A stretch of 64,000 nt of DNA from Rhynchospora pubera (taxonomy: Eukaryota > Streptophyta > Magnoliopsida > Poales > Cyperaceae), in assembly GCA_028095005.1 (NCBI GenBank), contig CM051459.1:17718699-17782698 (forward strand), read 5' to 3'. Of this stretch, positions 47,801 through 59,130 are shown piece by piece. Position 1 is the first letter of the stretch. Each line of letters starts with the position of its first letter. The notes under the pieces were generated by a model that saw nothing but the letters and a program-made list of their open reading frames with translations, was not told where the DNA came from and did not search any database. Position numbers and translations under genes: made by a program.

Positions 47801-50800
47801 TAGATGACAATCCTGTGTTTAAGAATTAATATCAGGGTGTTGTGTATGAGTGGCTGCTGTGTGGCACTCTTCATTCGTTTATTTTAGCAAAAGGACTTGG
47901 CCTAACTGCTGATAATTTCTTGTAAAAACGCAATAAAGGTCATTAATGTGGACATGTACATAATTTATTTTTATGCTTTAAAAAAGGAAGTGATGTTAAT
48001 GATGCATGTCGATTTTAACACTCAATTGAAAATTAATGGATCAAAAGATTTTATTTGGAACTACTGAAGCATTGACATAAGTGTATAATATAAATCCAAC
48101 TATCGAATGAAAACATCATTTAATGCTTGCAGGAAAAATATACCGTGATCTCGTGGGCAGTGCATATTATGTTGCACCAGAGGTGTTACAAAGGAGCTAC
48201 GGAAAGGAGATCGATGTATGGAGTGCAGGGGTCATCTTGTACATCCTTCTGTCTGGGGTACCGCCATTTTGGGCAGGTCTCTAATCTATTGCAATTTTAC
48301 TTCTTCTCTTGCAAAACTTAAATTTTCTGCTCGTTCTGAAACAGATGTGTAGCAATTCATAGCTTTATTGTTTTAGACTCTTATGTTTTGGCTCTTTTCG
48401 GTTACTTTCGGGCAACAATTCTAAAAATGCAACTTTTATAACACAGGAACTTAAAATTTGTTGTGATATATATACAAAAATATTAAAGTTTTTGTTGGAT
48501 TATTAGATGATTATTTTGTACTTCCAAAATTTTGAACCTTAGGTACCCATAGGTAGATACCACCACACATCTCATTCCTCGACATGTCATGCATTTTGTA
48601 GCGAACTATATCGTGATTTCTGCATTTAATAGGATTAGGCCATTTATTTACTATCTTAATAAAAGAAGGAAATAGAGGTGACTCCACAGTCCCACTCCAG
48701 ATCACAAGGGCATGTACCATTAAAGTCCATTGATTGATCTAATTAATAATGATTTGTACTGTTAACAGATACTGAGAAGGGGATCTTTGATTCCATATTA
48801 CATGGAGATTTAGACCTGAAATCAGAACCGTGGCCGTCCATCTCTGAAAGTGCAAAAGACCTCTTGAGAAAGATGCTCACAAAGGACCCTAAAAAACGAA
48901 TAACTGCTGCCCAAGCACTCGGTAACGTTACAAAATTTGCATTACTTTCACAAATAAACTAACCCAGATCTTTCTTATCATACCGGTCAGGTACCAGAAC
49001 TAGACCAGCTCCAACCTAACAAAAAATTGGGGTAATAATTTGTGTAATGAATTTTGAACTTAATTAATAAAAGATGAAGAAGGCTCACAGTTGCTGATTC
49101 TGTTTCGGGACTAAACAGTAATGTATCAACATCAAGATGTACTGTGGCAGCACCACAAACTGCATAGTTCAAAAGTCCACATATAACATGTTCATGCTCA
49201 GAACCAGCTCTTAGTCTAGTGACAAAGAACAATGCACCTTGACTCCTTGAGTGAAATGTCGCAGGTTCGAAACCCGGCTGGGGGTTTTTCATAGACATTT
49301 AATTTAAAAATAAGTTCGGTGGCTTAGACCTCCAATTTATCTTAAAAAAAAAACATGTTCATGCTGTTCCAATTATCACAACATTTATTTACAGAGCATC
49401 CATGGCTGAAGGAAGGTGGGCTGGCAACTGACAAGCCTCTGGACAGTGCAATACTTCTTAGAATGAAGCAATTTAGGTCAATGAATAAGCTCAAGAAATT
49501 AGCACTCAAGGTCCACATTCTTCACCCAATTACTTTATTCTCATTCAATTATTGAATCTTTAGTAAAGTACAAATCATCACATGTTGTATATTCAGTGCT
49601 ATACTTTCGCTCAATATGTCTGTCCAACACATACAATTACCACGTGTTGGACAGTCAAGTACAAATCATCACAGGTACTGGCTCTACAATTTTTCCAGTA
49701 CAGTCGAGCTGTTCTTGTTTCTATCAGCTGACAAATAAATCTCAACAGATAACTAATTTTAAAGCTATTTAAGGTGATTGAGGCAGGAATTTTGATAAGC
49801 AGTGTCAATTAAGGAGTTTATTGAGACTTTACTTCAATAAAGTGGAAAATTTATACAAAAACTTAAATATGTTTCTAAAATCTAGTGTGGTCAACTTTGA
49901 GCCTTGTCCCTTTAATTGTGATGTTAACAAACCAAGTTATAGGTAAAGGTATATATGATACAAAATATTATTTTCACTTTTCAAGGTTATAGCTGAAAAT
50001 TTATCAGAAGAGGATGTAAAAGGACTGAAGCATATGTTTGGCAGCATGGACACTGATCGAAGTGGTACCATCACCTTTGACGAGTTAAAAACAGGCTTCA
50101 ACCGGCTCGGATCAAAAATTACGGAAGCTGAAGTGCAACAACTTCTGGAAGCTGTGAGTCATCATTGTACTGAGATATATTTCCAATGAATATATTTGAT
50201 CCGCTATTACTTCTGTTGTGATTCTTTCAGAAAACAGTGGTTGATTCTACAGGTGTTCATGATTCTTTGTTTATTTTGTCCGAAGCATGATGAATCAGAT
50301 AAACATTAAACCAAGTACTAGTACAAAGAGATTTGAAAGCTTAAGAGGACATAGTAAAGTCACATAACAGTGAGCTTATGGAATATTAAGAACCAACTTT
50401 GTAGCATAATTACAAAATTTCTCTATTAATTTGTTCTCTTACATAACAATTAATCATTTACAGGCTGATGTGGATAAGAGTGGGACCATAGATTACCTTG
50501 AGTTCGTCACAGCCATGATGCACCGCCATAAGCTGGAGAAGGAAGAAAACTTGGTTAAGGCGTTCAAATACTTTGACAAGGATGACAGTGGGTATGCATC
50601 TTTATTTTCCTATAAAATGCACATTTATATATGAAATAAATGATTTTATTTGATATTCCAAATTAGTAGCAGAGCTACAAGAGAGTGATCTGACGCACAT
50701 ACACACCCAACCGTTGAGAAATTTCATGTGTTGTCAAATGTCAAGTATGCTGTATGCAAATGCAATTTCTTTTGTAGAACCGGTACTAAAACAAAAGCCC

Positions 50801-52266
50801 ACTCCCAAAGAGAGCCCAAAAAGGAGAAATTAAAAGTGTTGTTCTGTTCCAAATTTTCAATTAATTACCCAAAAAGACTTTATACACAAATCAATCCAAA
50901 TAACATCAAGCAACCCAAACTTTTTTTATAATATCATTCGCACCTACTACCAATAGAATAATAATCAATAAACGCTATCATCTTAAAAAAATATAAGAAT
51001 AATAATGAATACTATGTCTTACATAAAAAGCTCCAAATGGACGTCTCTTTCGTTTATATCAGTATGCATGTGGTGATAATATAATATATGAAAATTAGGT
51101 ATATCACCAAGGACGAGCTACAGAAAGCCATGAGTGAGTATGGAATGGGTGATGATGCAACCATTGATGAAGTGCTCAACGATGTCGATGTCGATAAGGT
51201 ATAGATAGATGCTTTAAATTTGTCCCTTCTTTATCAATCAATTTTTTTATTTTGGAATATTATGTTTCGTTGGGTATCGTAAAAGAGAGGTGATAGATGG
51301 CTATCCCGACGCGTGTAGCTTCTTGCGTAATTAATTAATTAATAACAGGGAATCGGACTACATGACGGATAAACCTATGTTATTAGAGTAACAAATCTAT
51401 GTTTTTTTTATTAAGCTAAAAAAAAAATCCTTCATTTTATGTTCGTTAAATTTAGAAGACCCAAATAAAAAATTGCTTTCTCTGTCTACTATTTTGGGCT
51501 TCACATTAATTAATTTCAACATATTTATCACAAAAATACAAAAAGAAAACATTGATCCTGAAAAAAATCTTTTTCAGAATTGATCGGACTCCTTTTTCTA
51601 AACCCTAGTAATCAAATAGGCCCTCTATGATATTCGCTGAAAATTATGTCTTTACAATTTTAATGCACTTATTCGAAAATTAGGAGAAAATTAATCGGAA
51701 AGATGGTGTGAAGAATCGTGTTTTACTTATTGCGGCAGTTCAATGAATGTATTGGTATTAGATTTATATTTATATTTATATTTAACGAACATAATAGGCA
51801 TGAACATTAAGCACACACTCAAATCCTTGACAAAATGCTTCAATACCCAATTAAGAAATTATTTTGTTTGTCCATATAGAAAATATTGAAGGCTCCGTTT
51901 GGATAAGGTGCGGAAAGAAGGAAAGAAGGGAAGAAGTGAGAAAAAGTATTGGGAAATGTGTAACTTTGTGAAGAGTTTGAATTGTTTATAATAAATTTAT
52001 TCTCTTATTTCTCTCTTTCCTTCTTCCCAAATGAAATCCAAACGGAGCCGAACTGATTGGACCCTGCCATATACTGCCATTCTGTCACCTCTCAAATATT
52101 ATTTTATGAACGAATACACCCTGTTTCAGGAATAATTTCCTAATTAAAAATATAATAAACAATTGATTAAAATAATTATTGTCCCCCTTTGTTGATTTGA
52201 TTGCAGGATGGGAGAATTAACTACGAGGAGTTTGTCACCATGATGAGGAAAGGGGTCCTTACATGA
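44480..52266 (+). CDS. CPK29: Calcium-dependent protein kinase, CPK29-like, complete
   Basis: Nine exons: 44480-44803, 46996-47314, 48133-48276, 48769-48921, 49395-49510, 49986-50153, 50464-50591, 51099-51198, 52207-52266; GT-AG introns, 503 codons. It phosphorylates Ser/Thr targets on calcium binding. MGLCFSS gives Gly2 (myristoylation) and Cys4 (palmitoylation), implying membrane attachment. The variable domain is short (about 60 residues). Kinase: Gly loop LGRGQFGV (66-73), Lys89, HRDLKPEN with Asp184, DFG at 205-207, and SAYYVAPE. The junction (FRSMNKLKKLALKVIAENLS) precedes four canonical EF-hands (374-385, 410-421, 446-457, 480-491). The tail HRHKLEKEENLVKAFKYFDKD and EYGMGDDATIDEVLNDVD is closest to Arabidopsis CPK29. 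Introns 1, 4 and 8 carry MITEs or a SINE. The donor of exon 5 (GTCCAC) is weak but fits the frame. Confidence 0.93.
44857..45317. mobile_element. Foldback element capped by TA/GA microsatellites in CPK29 intron 1
   Basis: The inverted arms run from TGGCTAACGTGC (44900) to GCGCGTTAGCCA (45285) and include ATCGATGGCAC, CAATCCAAACC and ACCAAATTTTATAT. Outside the arms the left side is (TA)n(GA)n and the right side (CT)n(TA)n, so the microsatellites are themselves inverted copies. No TSD can be read through them. Confidence 0.65.
45814..46117. mobile_element. hAT-like MITE, 304 bp, TSD TACATCAG, in CPK29 intron 1
   Basis: Ends TAGGGCTGTTAA and TTGACAACCCTA, with exact 8-bp repeats TACATCAG at 45806-45813 and 46118-46125. 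The interior is full of ACGG/CCGT words, as in the relative at 10299-10651. Confidence 0.8.
46409..46790. mobile_element. Diverged PIF/Harbinger-like MITE in CPK29 intron 1
   Basis: Ends GGGGCCGTTTAG and CCAAACGGCTCC resemble the termini at 51891 and 53034. It is longer (382 bp) and no TSD is clear, so it is an older or composite copy. Confidence 0.5.
49199..49351 (+). mobile_element. tRNA-type SINE with 14-bp TSD in CPK29 intron 4
   Basis: AACATGTTCATGCT lies at 49185-49198 and again at 49352-49365. The insert starts near a box A-like CTTAGTCTAGTGAC, has box B GGTTCGAAACC, and ends in a nine- to ten-base A-run. About 150 bp, in the same orientation as the gene. Confidence 0.8.
51891..52049. 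mobile_element. PIF/Harbinger-like MITE, 159 bp, TSD GAA, in CPK29 intron 8
   Basis: Ends GGCTCCGTTTGGAT and ATCCAAACGGAGCC are inverts, flanked by GAA on both sides. The interior matches the 15762 copy (GGAAAGAAGGAAAGAAG.. and ..CTTTCCTTCTTCCCA). Confidence 0.75.
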
Positions 52267-53033
52267 CTTTCCAGCTGAGGAAAGACACAATTTGGGGAAA
52301 TAGATGCCAAGATTTCCTCAAAACTATGTACACAGATTACTTCAAAAAATTGAAGCTGATTTCACAAGTTGATATGTTTGTTACCTGCCTCTTTGTATAT
52401 TATATTATTCGACAAATCTTAGCTTGCAACGTCAAGATAAACGACATATAAAGAAATCTCAACGGATAAATTAAAATAGCTTAGTTAAAATAAATAAAAT
52501 TTATTGTCATTATTCAACGTTCATGTCTATCATGAAAAGCTCATTATATTATAATTATAATGTGAGGCTACTTACCTCACCGCCATTGAGTGATTTGGCT
52601 GTTGTGCCGATTTCATTTAAAAAAAAAAATAATGCCAAAAACCCCCTGACCATCCCTTTGGTTGCTTTTTTTGTTATAAGAATACAGAGTAAAACTTTCT
52701 TACGCTTTCTAATAACTAATGCTTAGCAAAGCGTTAAGCCGTCTTCATTGTAAAATATTTCTGCAGTTCAACTATAAAATATTATTTGGATGGTGACAAA
52801 TAAGTCAAAAGCTTGCTATTTTAAATTTCCTGTTACTTACTTTTATTATTAATTTTCTGCCACCTGTTTGATTAATTAAACCACCGTATTCTTGGAAGAC
52901 TTTGTTATTTTATTGTTAATGCTTCATTGGTCCCGCTTGGTTTTCTGGAGCAAACACAGCTGATGATTTTGTGGGATTAATGTATACATTTAATAGTAGT
53001 AATAACATATATTAGACGGATGAGATTCATGAA
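52267..53033. other. 3' flank of CPK29 and intergenic
   Basis: The first few hundred bases probably hold the CPK29 3' UTR. No further gene seen. Confidence 0.4.
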
Positions 53034-53178
53034 GGCTCCGTTTGGATGGTGCTAAGAATAAGAGAATAACCTTTTCATAGCGTAAATTTATTCTTAACCA
53101 TCTAAATTCTTCATAATTTACACACTTCTCAATATTATTCTTTTATTCCTCTTATTCCTAAGCGATCCAAACGGAGCC
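53034..53178. mobile_element. PIF/Harbinger-like MITE, 145 bp, TSD GAA
   Basis: Ends GGCTCCGTTTGGAT and ATCCAAACGGAGCC, flanked by GAA at 53031-53033 and 53179-53181. The interior differs from the 159-bp copies (AATAAGAGAATAA.. / ..TTATTCCTCTTATT). Confidence 0.75.
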
Positions 53179-55099
53179 GAAGAAAAGTGATGAAGAGTCA
53201 TGGGTAATCAAGCTAGAGCGAAGCATAATATAATTTATACAATAGTTGCCGTAAAATTGCATTCATAGGATAACACAACACTATAGAGTAATACTTTCAA
53301 GAATTAATTTGAGCCTATACAGAAACGAAGAATTGACGAAAAAGTGGAATTATGTTTGAATAGTTGTCAAATGAATACATTGATAAAATTGTGGAGAGAT
53401 GAAAAGGGCAATCGGAACTTCCAATTTTGCTGTCATTTTTTTCCCCTTTTTTGGCAAAGCTTAATTAATCTGTTTAGGTCAATGTTGAATGCAAGTTTCT
53501 CTTGTTTCGGACGCGAATATAATTATTACACAAAATATTGAATTGATATAAATTAAATTAGTTTGTAATATGTACTAATTAAATTTATGATAAACTCGGT
53601 TAACTTATCGTATTTGGAACTAGATATTATGATTTATGACGTTAAAGTCGGAGAATTCTACAGATAAAAATAAAACGAAGAGCATCATTCGGGAATCTTG
53701 CATGTGACCGTTGTCCACCCTCGTCGATATTTTCCCTGTTTAAGAAGTTACTAGGGTTGGACATGGAGCTTCGCTCGATATATGAGATGTTATAAATTTA
53801 CAATTAATAAATAATTTTGGTAAGCATGAATAATGGTCCCGTATTAAAATAGTGCATGGAATATACAGGCTTAAAAAGTGAGGTTAAGGTACATATGTGG
53901 TAAAGGACGGAAAAAGGAAAAAAAAATATTAATGTAACGTCAAAAATTTTGGTATAATTCGATTGGTGGTACCATTGTTGTAATGAATGATGATACGGTT
54001 TCCCATGCATTTCCAAAAATTGTGTTGTTATTTTCAACTACTATAAAGCGGTGAAGTCAGTAAAACATGACAAAAAAATCGTAACCATAATGCATTTAAG
54101 GAAGTTGTTGTTTAAATCACAGCAACATTTAAGGACAACAATACCCTCATAATATCAAGCGACATGATATATATTTATTTAAAGTATTTATTTAAAGAAG
54201 CAAGTTGTTTCAAGGGTAGTTTGGTAAATTTCTAAATAAATCTCGAAAAACATTTATAATTTCGTATTTAATTTTTTTATATATATATGAACATTGTTTA
54301 AATCAAACTTGTGAAAGTTATACGTTCACTATTGAATATTAATATATGATATATATATAACGATTTCAATATTTTGCTTTAAAATTAAGCCATAATATAT
54401 CGAACTACAATTAACAGGTCAATTCGACTCCAACTATCCCAATAGTCAAATGGCAGAAAGTAATTTTGATAGTTTGTATTATTTAAATTTGGTAGTCTAT
54501 AAACAATGAAAAGTCAGACCGCATATCTTTTGAATTTATTCATAGTAACATTCATAAATAATCATTAATTACTAATATTTCATATACCGGCTGATTATTT
54601 ATTGCATTATGTAATTAATTTTCAGGTAAGATGTTATACGTAATAAAATCAACTCATAAAAATAAAAATGGGTTACCAAAAATAATTTAATCATCATTAG
54701 CGATAGCTTCAATGGAACATCATCATTTTTTAAATATGTAATAACAGCCTGAATCATATAACACTTTTGAAGCAAACAACACAAATATATATTTTTAAAC
54801 ACCAAACATAATACCACAAATCATTGTTTCAAACATTGTCGCTTACTAAACAACAAAAAAGCTCCAATAACCAGGTATTGAAACAAATATTTATTTCTAG
54901 ACTAAATAGGTAATTAACGAAATAAACACCATAATCCCAAGCATGGTTCTGGCAAACTATAGTCCACGTCTCAATTCAAGGAGGCACGGTTGATCTCACT
55001 GCACATTTAAACAAATTTTAACCATATATTAATATCATAATTCTAAATATCAAAATTACCATTTGTTAATTTCATGAAAGGAGATTAACAAATTATGTT

Positions 55100-57577
55100 A
55101 AAAATTAATTCTGTCTCCCCATCAGACTGTCCACTGATAATGAGTTTTCTTCTAGGATTTTTTTTACGGACTGGTAAGCCACCGGCATCATCAAAAGGCC
55201 TACAACATCAAAAGCAAATTAAATTGTAAATATTGTCCAGACATTCAGTCAGAGTGCGGGCAGATTGTTCAAGTCTCTTCATTCTGAACTCTCTCACTTT
55301 ATGGCTTAAATTAGTCATTTAAAAATAATTCATCAAAACAGCTTAATATGTTTCTCATAGAGCAGGGACATTAAATTGGAGATGCTTGTCAAGGTGGTTG
55401 GGCAGACCATTTCATTTTAATTCTATGTGGAGTTAAGCCATTATTTGAGTAACATAGCAAGAGAGAGATCTGATCTCTATATTCCTTCATCAATTTGAAT
55501 TATTTATTTCATTTATGTTAGAGTATAAACAATGCCAGGTGAAGAGATAAAATATTTATAGATTACCTTTTCCCTTTGAGATCTTTGTCATTTGATGAAG
55601 CAACCTTTTTTTCTCTTCATTTTTTAATTCTTGCTTCGCTTCCTTTAACAAATTCTTACTCCCATTATCTTCCATGGCATGCAATTCAGAAGAAAGGCTG
55701 TTTGTAATATTTATAAATGAAAATATAAACGTCAGTTAAAATTATAATAATGTGTTTGGCTAAATTACATAACAAAATATTAATTAACTTTAATACATCC
55801 ACAACCTGGTTGTCACATCATTGTTTGCTTCATTGCACAATAATCCTCAATGATAACAGTATTATCTCCCTTAACCATTTCGTCTCCGAAGTCATCATGA
55901 ATAGGAAGCAAGGAAAGTTGTTCCTTCACACTCACCAACTCTGTGTGTAAAATTTTGTAGGTACGATGATTTTTATACAAAACTTGCAGCTTTCCTGAAA
56001 CAGTAATCTTGAATTTTTTCCCTATCATTTTGATAAGTGGGTCAGGCAATTCGTTTGAATCCATATTCATTCCACCCTTCACCACTGATGCTGCCTGACC
56101 AACAATACCCTCCGCTGTTCTTCCTACAGCATTGAATTCAGCTGTACCGGTATCATCGCTTACTTCAAGCAGTAGCCTATAACTTTACAATTGAAAATTG
56201 CATTAGACAAAAGAATAACAACATTACATAATTATAGGAACTATATTGGGACATGATTATTTACCATATAGAAGGATCTGGCTTACGCCCCTTGCACGGT
56301 GAGCAGAAAGTTTCTTTCAACTTCGTATTGCACTTCGGGCATCCCTCATAGTACCAGTCAAATGGATTATTGACACCAACAATATCAACGATACACGTAT
56401 ACTGACCTGACTGTTTTTTGTCACGTTTAAAAAAACATAATTGTCAAATAAATATAAAAACGAAAATATTTGATTAGAAAAATTTCATCTGCAATTTTAA
56501 ACAACATAGTATTACCGAAAAATTGTTCAGTGGTAGTAACGCAAGATCAGCTAGTGAAATAATGGAAGGGTCCTCTTTTTTAATACAAACTACCCGTGGT
56601 GAACAGTCAATGATATCAATCTCAGTCGGAGTTTTCGCATTGACCGTATCGTTGCAATTAAATCTGTCAAAACATCATATTCATTGTAACATAGTACAAA
56701 ATTCAAAGCTCCACAAATTAATATATCTTTACTGGGGGGTCATAATCTCAAAATTTTATAAAAATATGGCAAAAAAGTAAACTAAAATATACATTCTCAC
56801 GCACAAAACCAATTCTCGGCTGGTCCAAGTACAGAAACACATTATCAGATACTGACTTCACTTTTACTATTTTGCAAAATTATTTGTTTTTTGTTAACCT
56901 ATTAATGTTTACATACATTTTTTTAGGTCTGGGCATCTGATCTGTATTCACATATTCATTTACCATATTTAATGTATTTAGTTGTTAAAGTAATGTCTAC
57001 CTTTCAAAGAAATCCTTTACTTCCCGTATCTTATGGTCAGTGTAGAAACGGCTGGCTGCATAGGCTTTCAACCCAAATGTCCCTACACCAAAATACAGAA
57101 ATAAATTAACGGCGATTACCGCAAGATATTATTAATATATTATAACAAATAAATATACAAAAAACATAAGATGCAAACATACCCATGTATTATTTCACCA
57201 AAACTGAGCTACACGCCAGAATTACAGGCTCACCATTTGACTTCTCATGCACACCAATAATATCAAGTGCGTCAATAAAATCCGACCATAGAGTCAGTTG
57301 AACAGTATGACCCCTATAATGCAGATTAATTAAAAAATTTAAATATTCACACACTGAAATTGCAAATCATTGGTTAAATACACAAATCTGATGTATCTGA
57401 CTAAAAAATTTGGTAAGAAAAGGGAACGTTTCATTTCTTATAGACACAACTTGCATTCTGGCACGTGTGCCTCTGACCATTTCTCATATCAACAGCTTCC
57501 CACATCTTCAGGACCCTAGCGTTAATTACACCCTGCATCCTGTTTGTCAGTCGCGAAATCAGCATAACAATCGTCAT
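55100..57577 (-). pseudogene. RPA1-like (replication protein A large subunit) gene fragment in Helitron
   Basis: Several minus-strand exons can be read. 57577-57478 has INARVLKMWEAVDMRNG. 57313-57190 has HTVQLTLWSDFIDALDIIG (OB fold). Near 57080-57001 is YAASRFYTDHKIREVKDFFE, and near 56660-56520 CSPRVVCIKKEDPSIISLAD. 56400-56265 has the C-terminal OB zinc ribbon WYYEGCPKCNTKL .. CSPCKG, followed by VSDDTGTAEFNAVG (near 56165) and a tail (to about 55813, with further tail exons near 55690-55565 and 55200-55100). Real RPA1 binds single-stranded DNA. The N-terminal OB fold is missing and the first two exons do not join in a consistent phase, so the gene is probably decayed or its true exons are misjudged. 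Confidence 0.65.
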
Positions 57578-58353
57578 GACAGGCAGGCTGAAAGTAATAA
57601 GCAAATAAAATATTTAATCAATTAACTAATAGACTCCTTTTATAAGTATCAAAATTCAGAATGTAATTGACATAATACTTATTCATATAGTAACTGACAG
57701 AACCTTAAAAAAATTAAATTTAAATGGATATAGTATTTTGGACACCAACCTGTGTATATTCTCTCTTACAATTGATAGGTTTTGATAGAATAAACTTTTT
57801 AAGTGATGAGCTTTGCAGTAGAAGACACATACATATTTATAGATGAAAAATTAATAGAGAGTGCGAGATTTGTGGCAGGTTTTGATATTTCCCCACAGAT
57901 TATAACAGCAATAAATGTCCATTTGATTAGGATATTATTACTGGATATTATTATAATAGGATTGACAGCACAAATAATACATTATTACGGAAGTGGCAAT
58001 TATTACATGCACAAATCAAGGAGAGCTCTCCACTGCTATCCAAATACTATTTCTGATATCAACAGCTCAATTATGGGAAAATTTCGAGAAGCTGTGATCA
58101 TTTTTATTTATAGGAAATTCAGAATGTATATATTACATAAATAGGATTTTATTTTTGCTGTAAAGAAGCACTTTGTTTAGTGAACTTACAATTTTAAATT
58201 AATATTTTAATTTTTTTGACATGCTGTCAGGGACAACAAAAAAGAAGCTAACATTTTTGTGATAAAGGGAATACAGCTTTTAATCGATTTTAATACAAAT
58301 TTATAACGGCATCATTAAATATCCCCATGATTTTTGCATCTAATAATATTCAA

Positions 58354-59130
58354 TGCCATAAGCCCATAACACATAAATGATTCTATGTGCTGTTAATTAT
58401 ATCCATTAATATTCTATATTCTCTCTCTGAAAAGATTTAATAAAAAAATTAAAATTCTATAACTTTTTGCCTTTAATGTTGCCAATCCTGTCAATTTTAC
58501 ATCTTAATTGACAGCTTTTCAGTTGACAATGGCATTTTAACGTCAATTTATCCAATGAGGGCTGAGCTATCTTAATTTAATTTTTTTCTGATGCTGATAA
58601 ATAAGGGAATTGTCATCAGGTACCTGGCCTTGCATACATGAGTTTCAAATTTACCAATACCTTAAAATATGTTTCAAATTTCTAATTTTTTTTATCTCCA
58701 ATGCCCTTCATTTCCCACTTTTATGCCATAAGCCCATAACACAACTTATTCTATGTGCTGTTAATTATATCCGTTAATATTCTATATTCTCTCTCTGAAA
58801 AGATTTAACAAAAAAAATAAAATTCTATAACTTTTTGCCTTTTGTGTTGCCAATCCTGTCAATTTTACATCTTAATTGACAGCATATAAAATTTTACATC
58901 CAATGAGGGCTGAGCTGTCTTAATTTTTTTTTCTGATGCTGATAAATCAGGGATTTGTCATCAGGAACTGGCTTTGCATACATTAGTTTCAAATTTACCA
59001 ATACCTTAAAATATGTTTAAAATTTTGAATTTTTTTTTAATTTTTTCTCCAATGCCCTTCATTATCCATTTCAATAACAAATGCTTATTCTTTGGGCTGT
59101 TAATAATATCCAATATTATCTATATTATCT
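58354..59130. repeat. Tandem duplication of ~350-370 bp, 2+ copies
   Basis: TGCCATAAGCCCATAACACA recurs 370 bases apart (58354, 58724) and CTCCAATGCCCTTCATT 351 bases apart (58695, 59046). The shared interior includes GTGCTGTTAATTATATCC and TTGCCAATCCTGTCAA. A third, partial copy starts at about 59047. It lies within Helitron 2. Confidence 0.7.

Noticed and set aside
49240..49285. tRNA gene suggested by GGTTCGAAACC
   Set aside because: Only box B-like and weak box A motifs are present, with no cloverleaf; the TSD and A-tail show a SINE.
53211..53230. Third Helitron end at GAGCGAAGC
   Set aside because: No hairpin partner and no CTRR at the right distance.
57803..58144. 113-residue plus-strand frame in Helitron 2
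   Set aside because: AT-rich composition, no motif, antisense to the element's gene.
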